A DNA stretch of 64,000 nt from Amphiura filiformis (lineage: Eukaryota > Echinodermata > Ophiuroidea > Amphilepidida > Amphiuridae). The translations under genes were made by a program, and so were the position numbers. Below are positions 12,139-24,229 of this stretch, piece after piece. The stretch lies in assembly GCF_039555335.1 (NCBI RefSeq), contig NW_027305502.1, positions 496,001-560,000 on the forward strand. The letters are read 5' to 3'. The notes under the pieces are model-generated. The model was not told where the DNA came from, made no database searches, and worked only from the letters and a program-made list of their open reading frames with translations. Within the stretch, counting starts at the first letter, position 1; every line of letters starts with the position of its first letter.

Positions 12139-12439
12139 AATGGCTGCTCCGTAATAAAATAAATAGTTTTCCTGAAAATCAAAAAATTTGGGTCGTGAAA
12201 GAAGTTCACTCTCGTCATCATAAGATCAATAAAAAAATACAGAAATAAAGGTTGAAAGACCTTTATCTGAATATGTTTGGGCCCACATATAAACCATATG
12301 ATAAATATTCTGCAGAAAACATTTTGTCACGGTTCTTATGTGTCCCAGACATGCCAGTAAAACAAAATCAAGAATATAGGCCTCTGATGACCAAAAAAAT
12401 TAAATGTGAATTGTTCGTCTTCTCCGGGCTAGGGGGATA

Positions 12440-13022
12440 CCGTAAAATGGGGTAACTTTGGGCACTTTTTAGAGTTTTTAAATCACTGCTTCCAAACAAA
12501 GCCAATTATATTTCTAATTAACTCTTTTTTATGACATTAGGGTTCTCTTCTACACTTTGAAGTTGAAAAAGATTTTTTAATAATTTCGTAAGGGTTCCTA
12601 TAGGGGTTCAAAATAGCCTGACCAAAGTTACCCCTCATTTGGGGCAACTTTGGTCAGAGTATTACATTCCATGAAGAAAAAAATCAAAAAAATTGATCTT
12701 CGCTGTATATGGGCAAGTTGTTGTTTTTGTGACAATTGACCCTTGCAAAATTAATCAAGCACACATCCTTGCTCACGTTCGATTTTTTATTTTTTCTGAA
12801 AAAAATGTAAAAAAATTCTCATTTTTGGTCAAAAATCCCGATTTTTTCGTAAATTTCGAGGAAACTGGACATGAGCGACGATTTCTTTTCCAAATGTATT
12901 TCTTAACAAATTGACACCAAATATGACTAAAAACAATATTACTGTACGAAAATATAACCATTTAAAAAAATAAATTTGACCGACCAAAGTTACCCCGCTG
13001 ACCGAAGTTATCCCATTTTACG
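12440..13022. mobile_element. foldback MITE with CCGTAAAATGGGG ends
   Basis: The left end CCGTAAAATGGGGTAACTTT and the right end (inverted) CGTAAAATGGGATAACTTC pair. A second inner match (GGGGCAACTTTGGTCAG against CCGACCAAAGTTACCCC) also inverts. Length about 583 bp; ATA flanks both ends. The open frames inside are chance products of the A/T-rich interior. Confidence 0.65.
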
Positions 13023-13746
13023 ATACAACAGAACCTTTTCAAAATTGAAATGGATGATTATCTTGTCAAATAATGAGTTGAAGATCTTTCAATTAAAATA
13101 GACTGAGTTACTTTTTAAAATAAAACCGAAACTATTCATTTTGATGATAAGATTGTCGGTTCAAACTTGATCAATATACTTATCAAAATGAACAATATAT
13201 CTCATCAAAACGAATACCGTATAGTACGGGATCAAAAATAAATGCGTAGGGATTCTATTCAGACAATGAATAGGGTGAAATTAGAGTAACGATAATCTTC
13301 ATGGCCATGGTTAAGATTATGGTCAAACCAATGCTTTAAACCGGGTTTAAAGTAATTTGGCGTAAACTGAGATGGGCTAGAAACATCATATGAACAATAT
13401 TTTTTTCTGGGATACTTTATACAAGTATTTTACATGCGTATCTCTCTTGAGAATTAGTTGCCTCTTGGCATTAAACTTGAATTCACATTAGTCATGTAGG
13501 CCTATATTGAAATATCCTTCAGCGATAGGCCTATGTAAATCGTCAAGAGAGAAACTTATCCCGATAGATACCACCTGAATGCATGGTAAAGATCTAATTT
13601 TTACGACATTTCCGAGCTACAATTTTACACCAATTGATTGTCATTTCATTCGGCAAAGGCATAAAGGTAAGATACAAATGTTCTTCTATTTCCTGGATTT
13701 CGTCTATCTTTTTATTTTCATACTGATGTATACGATATAACTTAAA

Positions 13747-13830
13747 GGTGCGCGGTGGTGCAGCGGTCTAAGATTTCGACTCATAATCGCGAGGTATAGC
13801 TCGAGGTCGTGGGTTCGAATCTCGTTCTCA
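13747..13830 (+). repeat. tRNA-like sequence (SINE head or tRNA pseudogene)
   Basis: An A-box-like TGGTGCAGCGG and a B box GGTTCGAATC stand at tRNA spacing, with a CAT anticodon-loop-like segment (ACTCATAATC). The acceptor arms do not pair and the region between anticodon and B box is too long for tRNA-Met, so a working tRNA is unlikely. Confidence 0.55.
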
Positions 13831-14295
13831 AAGTGCTAATGTATTTATTGTAACCTTCCTAATGACCAGTAGCGTACACAAAGGGAGGGCCCATGGGAAC
13901 AGTAACACCCCTCCCGGGCTCTCCCTATATTTGTTATTCAATCGGGGGAAAGTGCACCCAGTCGCAGTGGCGTGGGTTTTCAAAAGTCCGGGGAGGGGGC
14001 ACGGGTCTCGATTCCCCCGACCGTTCTAAAATGTTCGGCTCACTTCGCTCGCTGTATAGCTAATTTCCAAATTCCCCCCGATTTGGTGCATTTCCCCCCG
14101 ACTAACTGACAAGAGGGGGGACAGGCGCCCCCGCCCCCCCTCGCCCGCCATTACCAAGTCGGAGGAAAGGAAACTACAAAGGAAATTTAACATTTCCTTT
14201 TTTTTCTTTTGGTCCAGCCAATATGCATCCCTTAAACGGGCATTTCGTGATATACATCCTCGACCCTCACCCCACACTTTTCTCAAAAAAGTTAA

Positions 14296-15115
14296 GGGCT
14301 CGGATAGCGACGTTTTCACGTATTTTTTCATTTTTGTGGGATCTGAGAGCCGCCTCAGAGTCACACCAAATTGCATCTTGAATACGAGGAATGTTCTTCT
14401 GATATTAAATAATTTAGATTTTTTGAAATTCGCGATATAATATAAATTTTATCAACAAATTATTAAAAAGTTGTATAAATCTAATAATGTACGTGTATGT
14501 ATACGGTAGCTGGGATGAAAAGGTGTCCATCATATTAAAATTTTGACCTTTTATACATTTTTAGGTCTTTCAGGGAACAAAAATTAGTATCTTCAATACG
14601 AAAAATCAAAATGGTCGGCTTTTTATATCCCAGCTATACATGACTTTAAGTACGCCTACATATCATTACATAGGCTTAGGAATCGGGGGGCTTGGGGGGG
14701 CTCAGTCCTTTCAATAATTTTTGTGCGGGGGCTGGAATACCTTTCAGCCCCCAATAACCCTAGGTAAAGTTTACAAATTGTGATAAAATAGAGGGAAAAT
14801 TGGTGTTTGTCTGACTCGGGAAAACCCCCCTCGGGCACCCCCAGGGTGGCCCACCAAATTCTTTTCAAGTTTCAGCCCCCCTGTTGAAAATCTTCCTACG
14901 CCAATGCATTAGATTTATAAAGTTTACTTCGAGGGAATGTTAAATGTTAAACATTTTTAATAATTTGCATCAAATTTGGACTGTATTATAGCAAATTTCA
15001 AAAAATTGAAATTATTTGATATCATCAGGACATTCCACGTATTCCAAATACAGTTTGGAGTGTCTGATGTAGCCTACTCTCAGGTCCCACCGTGAAAATA
15101 CTGTTATGACTGTGC
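14296..15115. mobile_element. P2 family element split by a GC-rich insertion
   Basis: Begins after TTAA at 14292-14295 and has the P2 blocks (TTGCATCTTGAATACGAGG, and near the right end TTTGGAGTGTCTGATGT). The interior from about 14655 to 14905 is a foreign block with GGGGGGCTTGGGGGGGCTC and a ...CTACGCCAATGCA end, similar to other GC-rich repeats in the window. Confidence 0.55.
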
Positions 15116-15354
15116 AAAGATGGGTGACCGACCCCTTGTAGAACGAAATTATAACAGTGGTCTATATATGCCCGTGGCATATCACATGCATGATTCGCGA
15201 ACGCAAAATCGGAATCAACTGAAATTTTGGGAGAATAAGTTTTTTCATTGATATCTACGGAAAAATGTCATCAAAGGAGATGCTATAGAAACACAAAATA
15301 TACTCCTTTAAAACATGCACACAATCTAAAATGAGGGCGGTTATGGATCAACCC

Positions 15355-15775
15355 ATAACATGGGCGTGTGCAGGATTTGTTACTGCGGGGGGCTGAATGT
15401 AAATCCTTTGCGCCAGTAAGTATATTGCGTCGCGCTTGCGCGACGTAGGGGGGTGTATGAGGGGATGTGCCCCCCTCAGAAGTGAGAAACTTTTGCAAAA
15501 TGAAGGACCAATTGAAACCATTTGGTGGACTATTTTGGTATTATTATTGTGCACAATTTGAGTTTGAAAAAGCCGAAAATTGGTGAAAAGAAGCTATTAA
15601 AAAGCCATTCGTGGACAAGTTCTCACTATTATGAACTGTATAAATTACTGTAAACATTAAGTGTCGGTTTTCCAAAGCAGAAACAAAAAAGGCGAAAGCA
15701 GGGGGGTGTCTGAGGGGGGCTGTGCCCCTCGGAAGTGAGAAACTTTGCAAACTGAAGGCCCAATTGAAGCCATTT
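15355..15775. repeat. two related GC-rich repeat pieces
   Basis: The block GTGCCCCTCAGAAGTGAGAAAC followed by CAATTGAARCCATTTGGTG occurs at about 15466-15525 and again at 15720-15778, same orientation. Each follows a GGGGGGTGT(C/A)TGAGGGG run. A similar GC-rich AGCCCCC motif recurs at 16245-16290. Confidence 0.5.
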
Positions 15776-16135
15776 GGTGCATCATTTTTACACTTTCTTT
15801 AAGCATGTTAAGGGTCCCCTTACTTACGTAAGAAAATTTTGTATTTGGTGAACTAAAAATGCATAATTTCAGGCCCTCTTTAGTCTAAATTCACCAAATT
15901 ATCAAAAAAAAAGGGTAGGCCTATATGTGATTTTTTGGGGTAGGTGCAGGGCAAAAGGATACTCCAGCCCCGCCACCCCCACTTAAAATGTTGAAGGCAT
16001 ATCTCCTCCATTCCCCTGGATTACCTAGGCCTACGTCTATTCCGACGTATCATAGGCCTATATGGCGGCATACCGGGTACTCTAAATCCATTAAGCGGGG
16101 AGGGGGGCTCAAAGATCGTTGGCTATCATTGGCTT

Positions 16136-16222
16136 TCTTTGTTTCCTTTTCCTTTACTTCTTCCTTTCTTTCCTTTTCTTTCTTCCTTTCTTTCTTTTCT
16201 TTTCTTTCTTCCTTTCTTTCTC
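16136..16222 (+). repeat. CTTT-type simple repeat
   Basis: Irregular TTTC/CTTT tract on the plus strand. The Lys/Glu-rich frame on the other strand is its by-product. Confidence 0.8.
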
Positions 16223-16639
16223 CTCTTCTTTTTTTCCGGGGTCCGTGCGTGCGGGGGGCTGAAGCCCCCAAAGCCCCCCTGGACACGCTAGTGCATAACG
16301 TCATGGATAGAAACTATGGATCGAGTCATGCCCCTTTAAATACATGCATGGTTTAACCATCAAAGTAGTCACCCACATCGCATAGTTCAAAGACATTAAA
16401 TACAAACATGTTTACCATGTTTACCAAGAGAAAATGATGCTCATGTGAATATCGAATAAGCAACTGGATAAAAACTATACAGAAATAGTTTTTCATTGTA
16501 TTGGAGACTATCATGACGTCACATCAAACGTTCGCGTCAGCCCCGCGTTCTCGCAGGAAAACTTGATTGGCCCCTGGCTCTATAGTCTTCGGATCGAAGT
16601 TTTGCACCCCAATCCCAACACTGTAACCAAAGTTTTGTT

Positions 16640-17230
16640 TTTTCAAGAATTCTTGCTTCATGCTTAAATATGATAACACTATTTGCGGAAACTTTCAAAT
16701 TCTCTAATAGGCCCCTATTTCAGCAAAGAATTTTTACCTGATGATCCTTTTTTTAAAACTTTATACCAAATGACCCCCTTTTTCAAGTTTATACCCAACT
16801 ACCCCATTTTTTCATATTGTTATGACCAATGACCCCCTTTTTTAAACAACTGTGATACACTCTTAAAACAACGTGGTCAAAAATGACCACGTAGTAGTTA
16901 ACTGTGCACCCGTTACCCCTAAAATGTCACATTTTGACCCTTTTGTGGTTAAAATTTGACCACAATTTAGGGTTAAGGTGCATAGTTAACTACAGTCAGT
17001 CTACTCTGAAGTACAAAGTACAGACGCGGACGCACACATTGTGCCGACTTTGAAGGCACGCATACCTGCAGCAGAGACGCAGCACTACGCACTGTTAACT
17101 CGTTGTACGCGCGCGTTGCCACTTTGTACTTCAGAGTGGACAAACTGTACTACGTGGTCAATTTTGACCATTTGATTTGAGGTACATACTTCCCGACTTC
17201 GGTAAGCACCCATCACTTTTAAAGTTGAGT
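16640..17230. mobile_element. GTGGTCA foldback element with a TA-flanked MITE nested inside
   Basis: The outer element (about 16857-17187) has arms around GTGGTCAAAAATGACCACG and the inverse near its right end. Inside it, 16993-17149 is a second element with TIR CAGTCAGTCTACTCTGAAG (left) against CAGTTTGTCCACTCTGAAG (right, inverted), flanked by TA (16991-16992, 17150-17151). The left flank (16640-16850) and right flank (from about 17190) belong to a dispersed AATGACCCCCTTTTT repeat that recurs at 19130-19320 and 45060-45370. Confidence 0.55.
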
Positions 17231-18188
17231 GCCCCCCCACACCCACTTGAACTTGAAACAGAAACTGGCATGAAAGGAGAACAACAATATATATATATAG
17301 CATAAAACATTTATCAAAATAAAAGAAAACAAGTGAAACAACATCAAAAATATTAAAATAAGTAACTTTAAGCCTACGTCACCATCATATTAATGTAGCT
17401 TAATGTATCATATATTACCATGGCAACCGATAAATTGAAAACGTGGAAAGGTGTGAATTTGTCATCTCATGTCAGCTAGCTCACCACGTGAAATGTGTTG
17501 ATGAAGCAAAGAGTTCGGGCTAGTTTGATGAAAAGGAATTCTTGTTAGACTGTTTTTAATTTACTAATTTTCTTTTATCCTGTTATTTTCTTCATTTTCG
17601 TTCTCTGCATGCAGGCACTTACTGGCAGTGTGCTAGCTGCATCATAATGGTTTTACAGTAGGCCCTATAATAATACTGAAAAGCACTGAACTGGTCGTCA
17701 GAGCAGGGGTACAATACCATAGGTAAGTAGCCTATTTTGTGCAATGTTTAACAAACTTTATTTCAAACATGTTGTGTAGGATCATCAAATTGGCTCGAAA
17801 TATTTAAAGAATATATTTAATTAATATAGTGATCATATTTTAAAACATGTATTTGATTGATTGGTATAGTAATAAAAGAATGTTTTGCCACAAGTGATGT
17901 GCTTGTTTTTGGATATTCTGATTATCTTCTCCGTATATTTTGAAGAGTTTGTTTGCAAAAGGCGCTAAATCCTTGTGTCACATTTTTCTGGTATATTTTA
18001 ACATTTTAAACAATTTTGTGCCTATTTTTGCATTTTTCTCAAAAATTATAGAGTATTGGTGACAAGTAAGATATGTATATTATAGAGGCAAAGATTACAA
18101 CTACTGCACTGGAAATTTTTTAATTCAGGACAGACTATAGTTGTGGAGTTACAGTCAAAAATGAGGGAAAACCGATATTTGATCAATA

Positions 18189-18893
18189 AATCAATAACTA
18201 CTTGCCTTGACCTTGAGTTGCTTTTCATATCAAAAAAAGGGGGGGGCCTGAAATTTTTGAGGTCTGTAAAGGGGGGGCCCCGAAAAATATTTGCGAAGAA
18301 ATTTTTTGGCATCAGGCCCCCCTTACAAGTGTTTGTGAACGGTCCCTTAGTGCCTTTTGAAACAAACTCTTCATTTGGAAAAAGTGAAGAGCAAATATTT
18401 CTGAAAATAATTCTGAAATATTGGCTGTTGAATATTTTTTTGTAGAACGTGATTATATAAATCTGCAAAATTGGTAAAATGTATCTCATCTTTGGTACCA
18501 GGGACCGAAATCAATTAAGAATTCAATTTTAAGGAATGAATAAAATCAATAACTACTTGCCTTGACCTTGAGTTGCTTTTCATATCAAAAAAAGGGGGCC
18601 TGAAATTTTTGAGGTCTGTAAAGGGGGGGCCCCGAAAAATATTTGCGAAGAAATTTTTTGGCATCAGGCCCCCCTTACAAGTGTTTGTGAACGGTCCCTT
18701 AGTGCCTTTTGAAACAAACTCTTCATTTGGAAAAAGTGAAGAGCAAATATTTCTGAAAATAATTCTGAAATATTGGCTGTTGAATATTTTTTAGAACGTG
18801 ATTATATAAATCTGCAAAATTGGTAAAATGTATCTCATCTTTGGTACCAGGGACCGAAATCAATTAAGAATTCAATTTTAAGGAATGAATAAA
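18189..18893. repeat. near-identical tandem duplication, period about 355 bp
   Basis: TCAATAACTACTTGCCTTGA starts at 18191 and again at 18546, and the two units match nearly base for base to AAGGAATGAATAAAA. They differ mainly in the length of a G-run and a T-run. Either a very recent duplication or an assembly artefact. Confidence 0.85.
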
Positions 18894-18929
18894 ATATCAA
18901 TATTATAAAGAGCAACGCGTTTGGAATAT

Positions 18930-20055
18930 TTTGTATTTTCTTGCCAATGAGCGATAGAGATAGGTACGGTACGGAAAGCCATCATGTTCATATCACGAAG
19001 ACGATAATCGGGAACCCTAATGAAAACAAAACGAAAACGCGAGTCATGGGTTTTGTCCACGGGGATTACATCCATGAAACGAACACGAGGGTGGGACATT
19101 CACTAAAAATGGTGACGGGGATGTGCGGCCACATTGACCCCGTTTTTGAACCCCCTCTCACGTCACCCAGTGACCCCATTTTTTCTTTTTCTTTTTTACT
19201 CACCACCAAAAGATCCCATTTTCAAGAATTTCGAAAAACGTTCTCCTGTTTTTTTCTCTAAAATTCACAAATTTCATTACTTTTCTTCCAATTTTGCAAA
19301 CTTATTCAAATTTCGATAACTTTGATTTAAACAGTTTGTTTCAAAAATGTCATACCACAGACCACCTTTTTGGCACCTTCTCATTAAATGACATCATTTT
19401 ATGTGTCAAAGCTCTCACCGAAAGCCTCCTATTATAGTTTCGAACTGGTGTCGGCACATTCCCGTCACTTTAAAAGTCGAGTACCCTCCGGAAACGAAAT
19501 CCAAATTTGGGACAAAACAACCTCATACTCTACTCGTTTGATTCTTTCTTTGTAGGATTATTTATATTTGCGACACGATTGGTTCGGACCGTTTTGCAAC
19601 CATCAGATCAGAGCAGATTATAAAGGACTGCAAGATTTTGATACTTTACAGCGAAACTGGTTTACATTTCCTCTATAAAAGACTCAAAAGTAAGTTTTAA
19701 AAAAAGATGCTAAAAGGAGAACACATTTAGGACATCCCGTGTGACGATATTTTGCGGCACGGAGCTGAAAAATACCGATTTTGGACAGCAAGCTAAAAGG
19801 GGGAGCAAGCGATTGTTTGGCACGTCGAAAAGGGGTTTCAAGCGATTTTTGGCACACACTACGCTCGCACCAACTATGATATTTGTCTCGTATCCCAGTT
19901 GTATCGTAGGCCATTCAAGGTTTGCATATTAGATGACTGAAATGTGCCAAAAGTACCAAAAGTGCAGATTTTACAAAGTAGGTTTAGAGGAAGCCGGCAT
20001 TCGAAAGTTTGCGAAAAATTAAACCCCATGCGATATGGACGTGCGTTCGAAATAC
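18930..20055. other. no gene seen; probable 5' region of the C1q gene
   Basis: Contains part of the ACCCC/TTTTT dispersed repeat (19130-19320) and a TATAAAAG box at 19674-19681 on the plus strand, about 630 bp before the collagen/C1q start codon. An upstream non-coding exon is expected, but I cannot place its ends. Confidence 0.35.
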
Positions 20056-20057
20056 CC

Positions 20058-20182
20058 GTAGTCCTTCAATAATGGAGGAGGAGGGCTTGGCGAAGCCAAG
20101 CCAAAGGCCGAGCAGCGTGCTAGCTTTATATTTAGTTTTTAATATCAGCCGACGAGACTTTGAATTCTTGAAGGACTAGTAC
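20058..20182. mobile_element. short foldback MITE
   Basis: The left end GTAGTCCTTCAA and the right end TTGAAGGACTA are inverted copies. An inner GGCTTGGCGAAGCCAAGCC hairpin lies near 20085. It sits in the likely intron or leader of the C1q gene. Confidence 0.5.
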
Positions 20183-20302
20183 AAAACGTTAGGCGTTCGG
20201 AACAGATACCCTTTATCAATGGTTATCACAATCATGACAATGGTCCGTTAATGTATATTTTTCTTTTCTTTTTTCAGGAAGAGATACAATTGATCTTCCA
20301 AG

Positions 20303-21232
20303 ATGATGTCTTTTACTTCGGCCGTTGCTACCTTCTCAGTTGTGATTACCGTCTCATTGTCACTCTCGCCAAACCCAAACACGACACCAAACACGACGCC
20401 GCCAATGTCACCGACTGAACCAGCAACGACAACTTCAAATGCCGAAAAGTACGAGCAGCCCGACGCAAGTATGCCTACTTGTAAAACATGCTGCCATGGC
20501 TTGCCTGGTCCGCCGGGCGTTCCGGGGGTGCCCGGGTCATTAGGAACGTATGGAATGCCAGGCCCAAGAGGAAAATCCGGTCTTCCCGGTGACCCCGGAT
20601 TAAGAGGAGAACGAGGCTTCAAAGGCTTGCCCGGTGAAGCCGGTGTGGCCGGACCAGTCGGCCCTGTGGGACCCACTGGTTTAGACGGAGTAAAAGGCTT
20701 GCCCGGAATTGCCGGTCCGTCCGGTCCGTCCGGCTCTATAGGACCCCGGGGTTACACAGGAAGATCTGGAAGGCCAGGTTTTTACGGTCAGAAGGGAGAG
20801 CGCGGATATCCTGGAACACCAGCACGGCAGCAACGTAAAGTGGCATTCAGCGTTTCTTTGACGGACAGCTTTTCGGTTGATATGCCTAGTGGGCGTATTA
20901 TTGTGTTTGACGAGATCTTCACGAACATAGGCGAAGGTTTCAATATTTCGGATGGAAAATTCAAATGCCCAGTACCTGGAGTCTATGTATTCATGTATAA
21001 TATAGGCCTCCAAGAAGATCAGCTAAATATTGGTTTGATGAAGAATGGCGAACGGATGTCAACGGTGTACAGCACTCGTCGAGCTGCCGACGAACACGGA
21101 CAAATGAGTAGCGGGCTCATCCTGCCACTAGTCTATGGCGATGCAGTCTGGATAGAATTCCTTGATGAAAATGGAAGGCAAATATATAGTGACCAAAGTC
21201 GAGTTACAAATTGGTCTGGGTTTCTGTTGTAA
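20303..21232 (+). CDS. secreted collagen-like C1q-domain protein
   Basis: A 309-residue secreted protein of the C1q/TNF-related type; such proteins trimerise through the collagen stem and bind ligands through the globular head. Residues 1-22 are a hydrophobic signal peptide. Residues 23-59 are Thr/Pro-rich. Cysteines at 60, 63 and 64 just before the stem could link chains. Residues 66-173 are 36 uninterrupted Gly-X-Y triplets. Residues 174-309 form the C1q head, with an AFSVSLTDSF start, GKFKCPVPGVYVFMYNIG in the middle and a WSGFLL end. The whole coding region is one exon. A polypyrimidine tract and AG end at 20277, so at least one non-coding exon probably lies upstream. Two in-frame ATGs are adjacent at the start and either could be used. 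A weak ATTAAA lies just after the stop. Orthology within the large invertebrate C1q family cannot be set, and an immune lectin role is only a possibility. Confidence 0.93.
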   Translation: MMSFTSAVATFSVVITVSLSLSPNPNTTPNTTPPMSPTEPATTTSNAEKYEQPDASMPTCKTCCHGLPGPPGVPGVPGSLGTYGMPGPRGKSGLPGDPGLRGERGFKGLPGEAGVAGPVGPVGPTGLDGVKGLPGIAGPSGPSGSIGPRGYTGRSGRPGFYGQKGERGYPGTPARQQRKVAFSVSLTDSFSVDMPSGRIIVFDEIFTNIGEGFNISDGKFKCPVPGVYVFMYNIGLQEDQLNIGLMKNGERMSTVYSTRRAADEHGQMSSGLILPLVYGDAVWIEFLDENGRQIYSDQSRVTNWSGFLL

Positions 21233-22080
21233 GAGTGATATTAAAGTGAAGTCGTGACAGACAAGAAATAAGAGTAACGAGCGACGTTTAAAAATCTGAA
21301 AAAATATGACAAAATGCCGAAAAATGGCAACTGCCCATGTATGAAAACAGCTCTTGTATTGGCAAGAATAATGAACGTCCGATTAAAATTTATATACATT
21401 GGTCAACTTTGAGGATGTGTGCGCTCTTCTAAAAATTGATACTGAGCCAAAATGCCGACGCTTTGTCTGCTTTTTCGCAAATCAAACGACACAAAGAAAT
21501 TAGACGTAAAAGCCCGGACTCCGCCATATTTGCGTTTCGCTCATGGAGGGGAAAATTCGCAAATCTTTGCAAGGCTCTACATTAAAGACACCAGTTATCG
21601 TTCAATTTCGGGATTTTGATATCAAATTGGATCGATATAACCGTAAATGTTCGTTTTGTCACCCCCCCCCGGTTTGTCCCTATGCATCACAATCCACTAT
21701 CCACGGCGTTACGCACGAGGAAATTATGAGTCGGGACTATTTAGGTTGTGTCCAAAACGCAGCCTTCAACATGTTAAAGTTTCGAGAATTTAACAGTGTT
21801 TCGAGAACGAATAGGGGCAAATAAAGTGACCCCGGTAAAGGGTTCACATTTTGACTAAGTTAATGTTTTAAGAGTGTAGAGGTGGTAGACCGTTGTTCTT
21901 ATTGAGAGGTTATGATCAACACGGCAGCAAATAAAAAACCGTTAAAATATGGACAAACCATTTCATCCAGCATGTTGGTCCTTAACGCAGAAACCGTAAT
22001 GAGGCATATTATACAAATTTGCGAGTGCACTATTTTAATACACTGACATATTATTTCCCCTATAATAAGAGTAAGATGCA
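21233..22080. other. 3' flank of the C1q gene, no further gene seen
   Basis: Mixed sequence after the C1q stop. The longest open frame (21543-21824) has no recognisable domain or signal peptide and crosses a C9 run. Confidence 0.45.
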
Positions 22081-22340
22081 CATACAGTGTGGGCCAAAAA
22101 CAACTTTACCCAATTTAAAAGGTTCATATCTCAAAATTGAAAAGTCATTGAATTACGTGTCGACAAAGTGATTTTTGACCCGCGGACGTAAAACTATCAC
22201 CATTTTGTTAATTTAGCTCCTTTTGCTTTCATTTCTTCATCACATACTTATAGAAAGATATACATTTAGAATATGTAACAATATCATGAATAGCTCTTCT
22301 AAAATTCGAGCAACCACCCTCTGAAATTGGGTAAAGTGCA

Positions 22341-22477
22341 TAATTGAAGACCGAATTAAAAAGAATAATTTCCGTATGACGTCCAATCAACCAGACCAAA
22401 AAATGCCGTACTGCCCAGGTCAGCAACCAAACACTCCCTGACGTCAGACGCAAACTATTTAATTCGGTCTTCAATTA
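22341..22477. mobile_element. short palindromic MITE
   Basis: A 137-bp element with perfect TIR TAATTGAAGACCGAATTAAA (22341-22360) and its inverse (22458-22477). It sits in a longer weak palindrome, since ACTTTACCCAATTT near 22103 and AAATTGGGTAAAGT near 22323 also invert. Confidence 0.65.
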
Positions 22478-23065
22478 GAGCCATTTTTAAGGAAATGTCT
22501 TTGTTTTTCTTAAAACATCATTGTCAGCTGTAAAAAAGAACTAAAGGAAATGTTTAACAGCTTTTTAACGCACCATGTCCATGCTTCCAAAAACGTGTTC
22601 GCACTCTTTTTTTACGTGTGTGCCCCCTAAAAATTATGCAGAGTGAGTGCTTTCTCCTTGTTTGTATTATGCAACAAACCGATCAAAGAAATAATATTGC
22701 TATGTATTATACTACACCACATTTCGCCATACTGCATTTTAGAAACGCTTGCTGTTAGAATAAGAAAAATTTTAATTGTAATTATTGCACAGGTCACGGC
22801 AACCCTGTGACCTTTCCGGAAAAAGCCGAGTGGCAGGTTTTTCAAATAAATATTTTCTGTGTGAAAACTGTACCATCAGATAGGCAATGGAATATATGAA
22901 TATTAACTGTACATCTATCATAACAATTTTTGATAACAACTTACGTCACAATTGATCTAGTATAGAAGTTAGAGAATTTATTTCAATCTTATATACGCCA
23001 TTTTTTTTTTGGAATTAAGTGAAAATTAATTCTGTAAAAACTGTAATTTTTTAATGTAATTTTCA

Positions 23066-23155
23066 CATTAGACCCAACAAAAGATTACCGTTTTGTTGTT
23101 ATGATAATCTAATCTTTTGATTTCGTAAATAAAATTAGGGGTCTAATGTGGATTT
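23066..23155. repeat. inverted repeat hairpin
   Basis: CACATTAGACCC and AAAAGATTA on the left arm are inverted on the right arm as TAATCTTTT and GGGTCTAATGTG. Probably a small foldback element. Confidence 0.45.
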
Positions 23156-23509
23156 AGGATGCAAACTGGAACAATCCAATGCCTTGTCAAAAGCATTTGC
23201 TTCAAAATGGAGTTCGGATGCACTTAGTAATACAACTTCCGCTATTTGCGGGAAACCACATGCACAGCAGAGCACGTGGCCGCCATATCAAAATCGATTT
23301 TATGTATCGTGTATGTAGCCCTATTCATAAGACCCTCGTATTAATTGTCTATATGCGCTTGAGAATTCAACAATATAAATAATGGTAGCTTTATAAATAC
23401 ACATTAATGTTTTAAGCAGATAAAATTCCAAAATATGATGTAGTAATGAAGTTGCGATCTATTAATATTAGGCCTATATATGTTTCAATTTTTACGATGA
23501 CACTATCAA

Positions 23510-23601
23510 GTCCTTCGTGGTCGAGCGGTCTAAGGCACTGGTCATATGGTATACGTGATAGCGGCGCAGTGCAGCGTGGGTTCGAGCCCCGCCTCTGCCC
23601 A
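23510..23601 (+). repeat. tRNA-Leu/Ser-like sequence (SINE head or pseudogene)
   Basis: A box TGGTCGAGCGGTCTAAGGC and B box GGGTTCGAGCCCC with a long intervening arm, as in class II tRNAs. The acceptor ends and the anticodon stem do not pair well, so it is probably a tRNA-derived retroposon or pseudogene. Confidence 0.55.
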
Positions 23602-23688
23602 ATTAAATTTCCTTCTTTTTTTAAATTTCATATTATGTTAGGGAAATGTGGCTGGGAGAATGTATGTATGGCGAAGAGTGGTGTGGTA

Positions 23689-24229
23689 TTATACACTAAT
23701 CCAAAAATGAAACTGATAATATTTCACAAGGTCATATCCTGCGCATCAAAAACACAGGATTACTTCAATACTCTACTAACCAAGAAGTTGTCCAACTGAC
23801 ACAACAGCAAAATGCACTGACATTGAACAGCTTCCTGGACAACATTCACAACCCAATAATTTGCACCCAGCACAGGAAATCTGTGAGAATGCGTATAAGA
23901 TCCTTACACAGTTGAGTAATTTTCCAATTTCCAAAGAGTAAGTGGAATAGTGTGGAACGGGCTGATTTCTACTTTTCACGCACTTTCTTCAAGAAACAGG
24001 TCTTATTCTACACTATTCCACTTATTCACAGATTTCTTGTGCTGGGTACCAATTATTGGGCTGTGAATGCTGTCCAGGAAGCTGTTCCAATCCATGTCAG
24101 TGCATTTTGCTGTTGTGTCAGTTGTGCTGTTGTAATCTTGTGTGTAATTTTGGTTCATTTTGATGCACAGGATTTTAAGATATGACCTTGTGAAAAATTG
24201 TAAGTTTCTTTTTGGCTTAGTGTATTAGA
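23689..24229. mobile_element. long foldback element
   Basis: The left half (ACACTAATCC..., TTTCACAAGGTCATATCC, CTTCCTGGACA, CACAGCAAAATGCACTGACA) is repeated inverted in the right half up to GGCTTAGTGTATTAGAA. Arms are about 250 bp with modest divergence. No coding region. Confidence 0.7.

Noticed and set aside
13747-13830. Functional tRNA genes here, at 23510 and at 48022
   Set aside because: A/B boxes are present but acceptor stems do not pair, and arms are misplaced or degenerate.
16050-16304. Lys/Glu-rich open frame
   Set aside because: It is the complement of a CTTT simple repeat, with no start context or neighbouring exon.
18143-18794. Two near-identical 73-100 residue frames as paralogous genes
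   Set aside because: They are the same non-coding stretch duplicated in tandem, with no domain or signal.
22229-22474. Minus-strand 81-codon frame
   Set aside because: It lies across a palindromic MITE.
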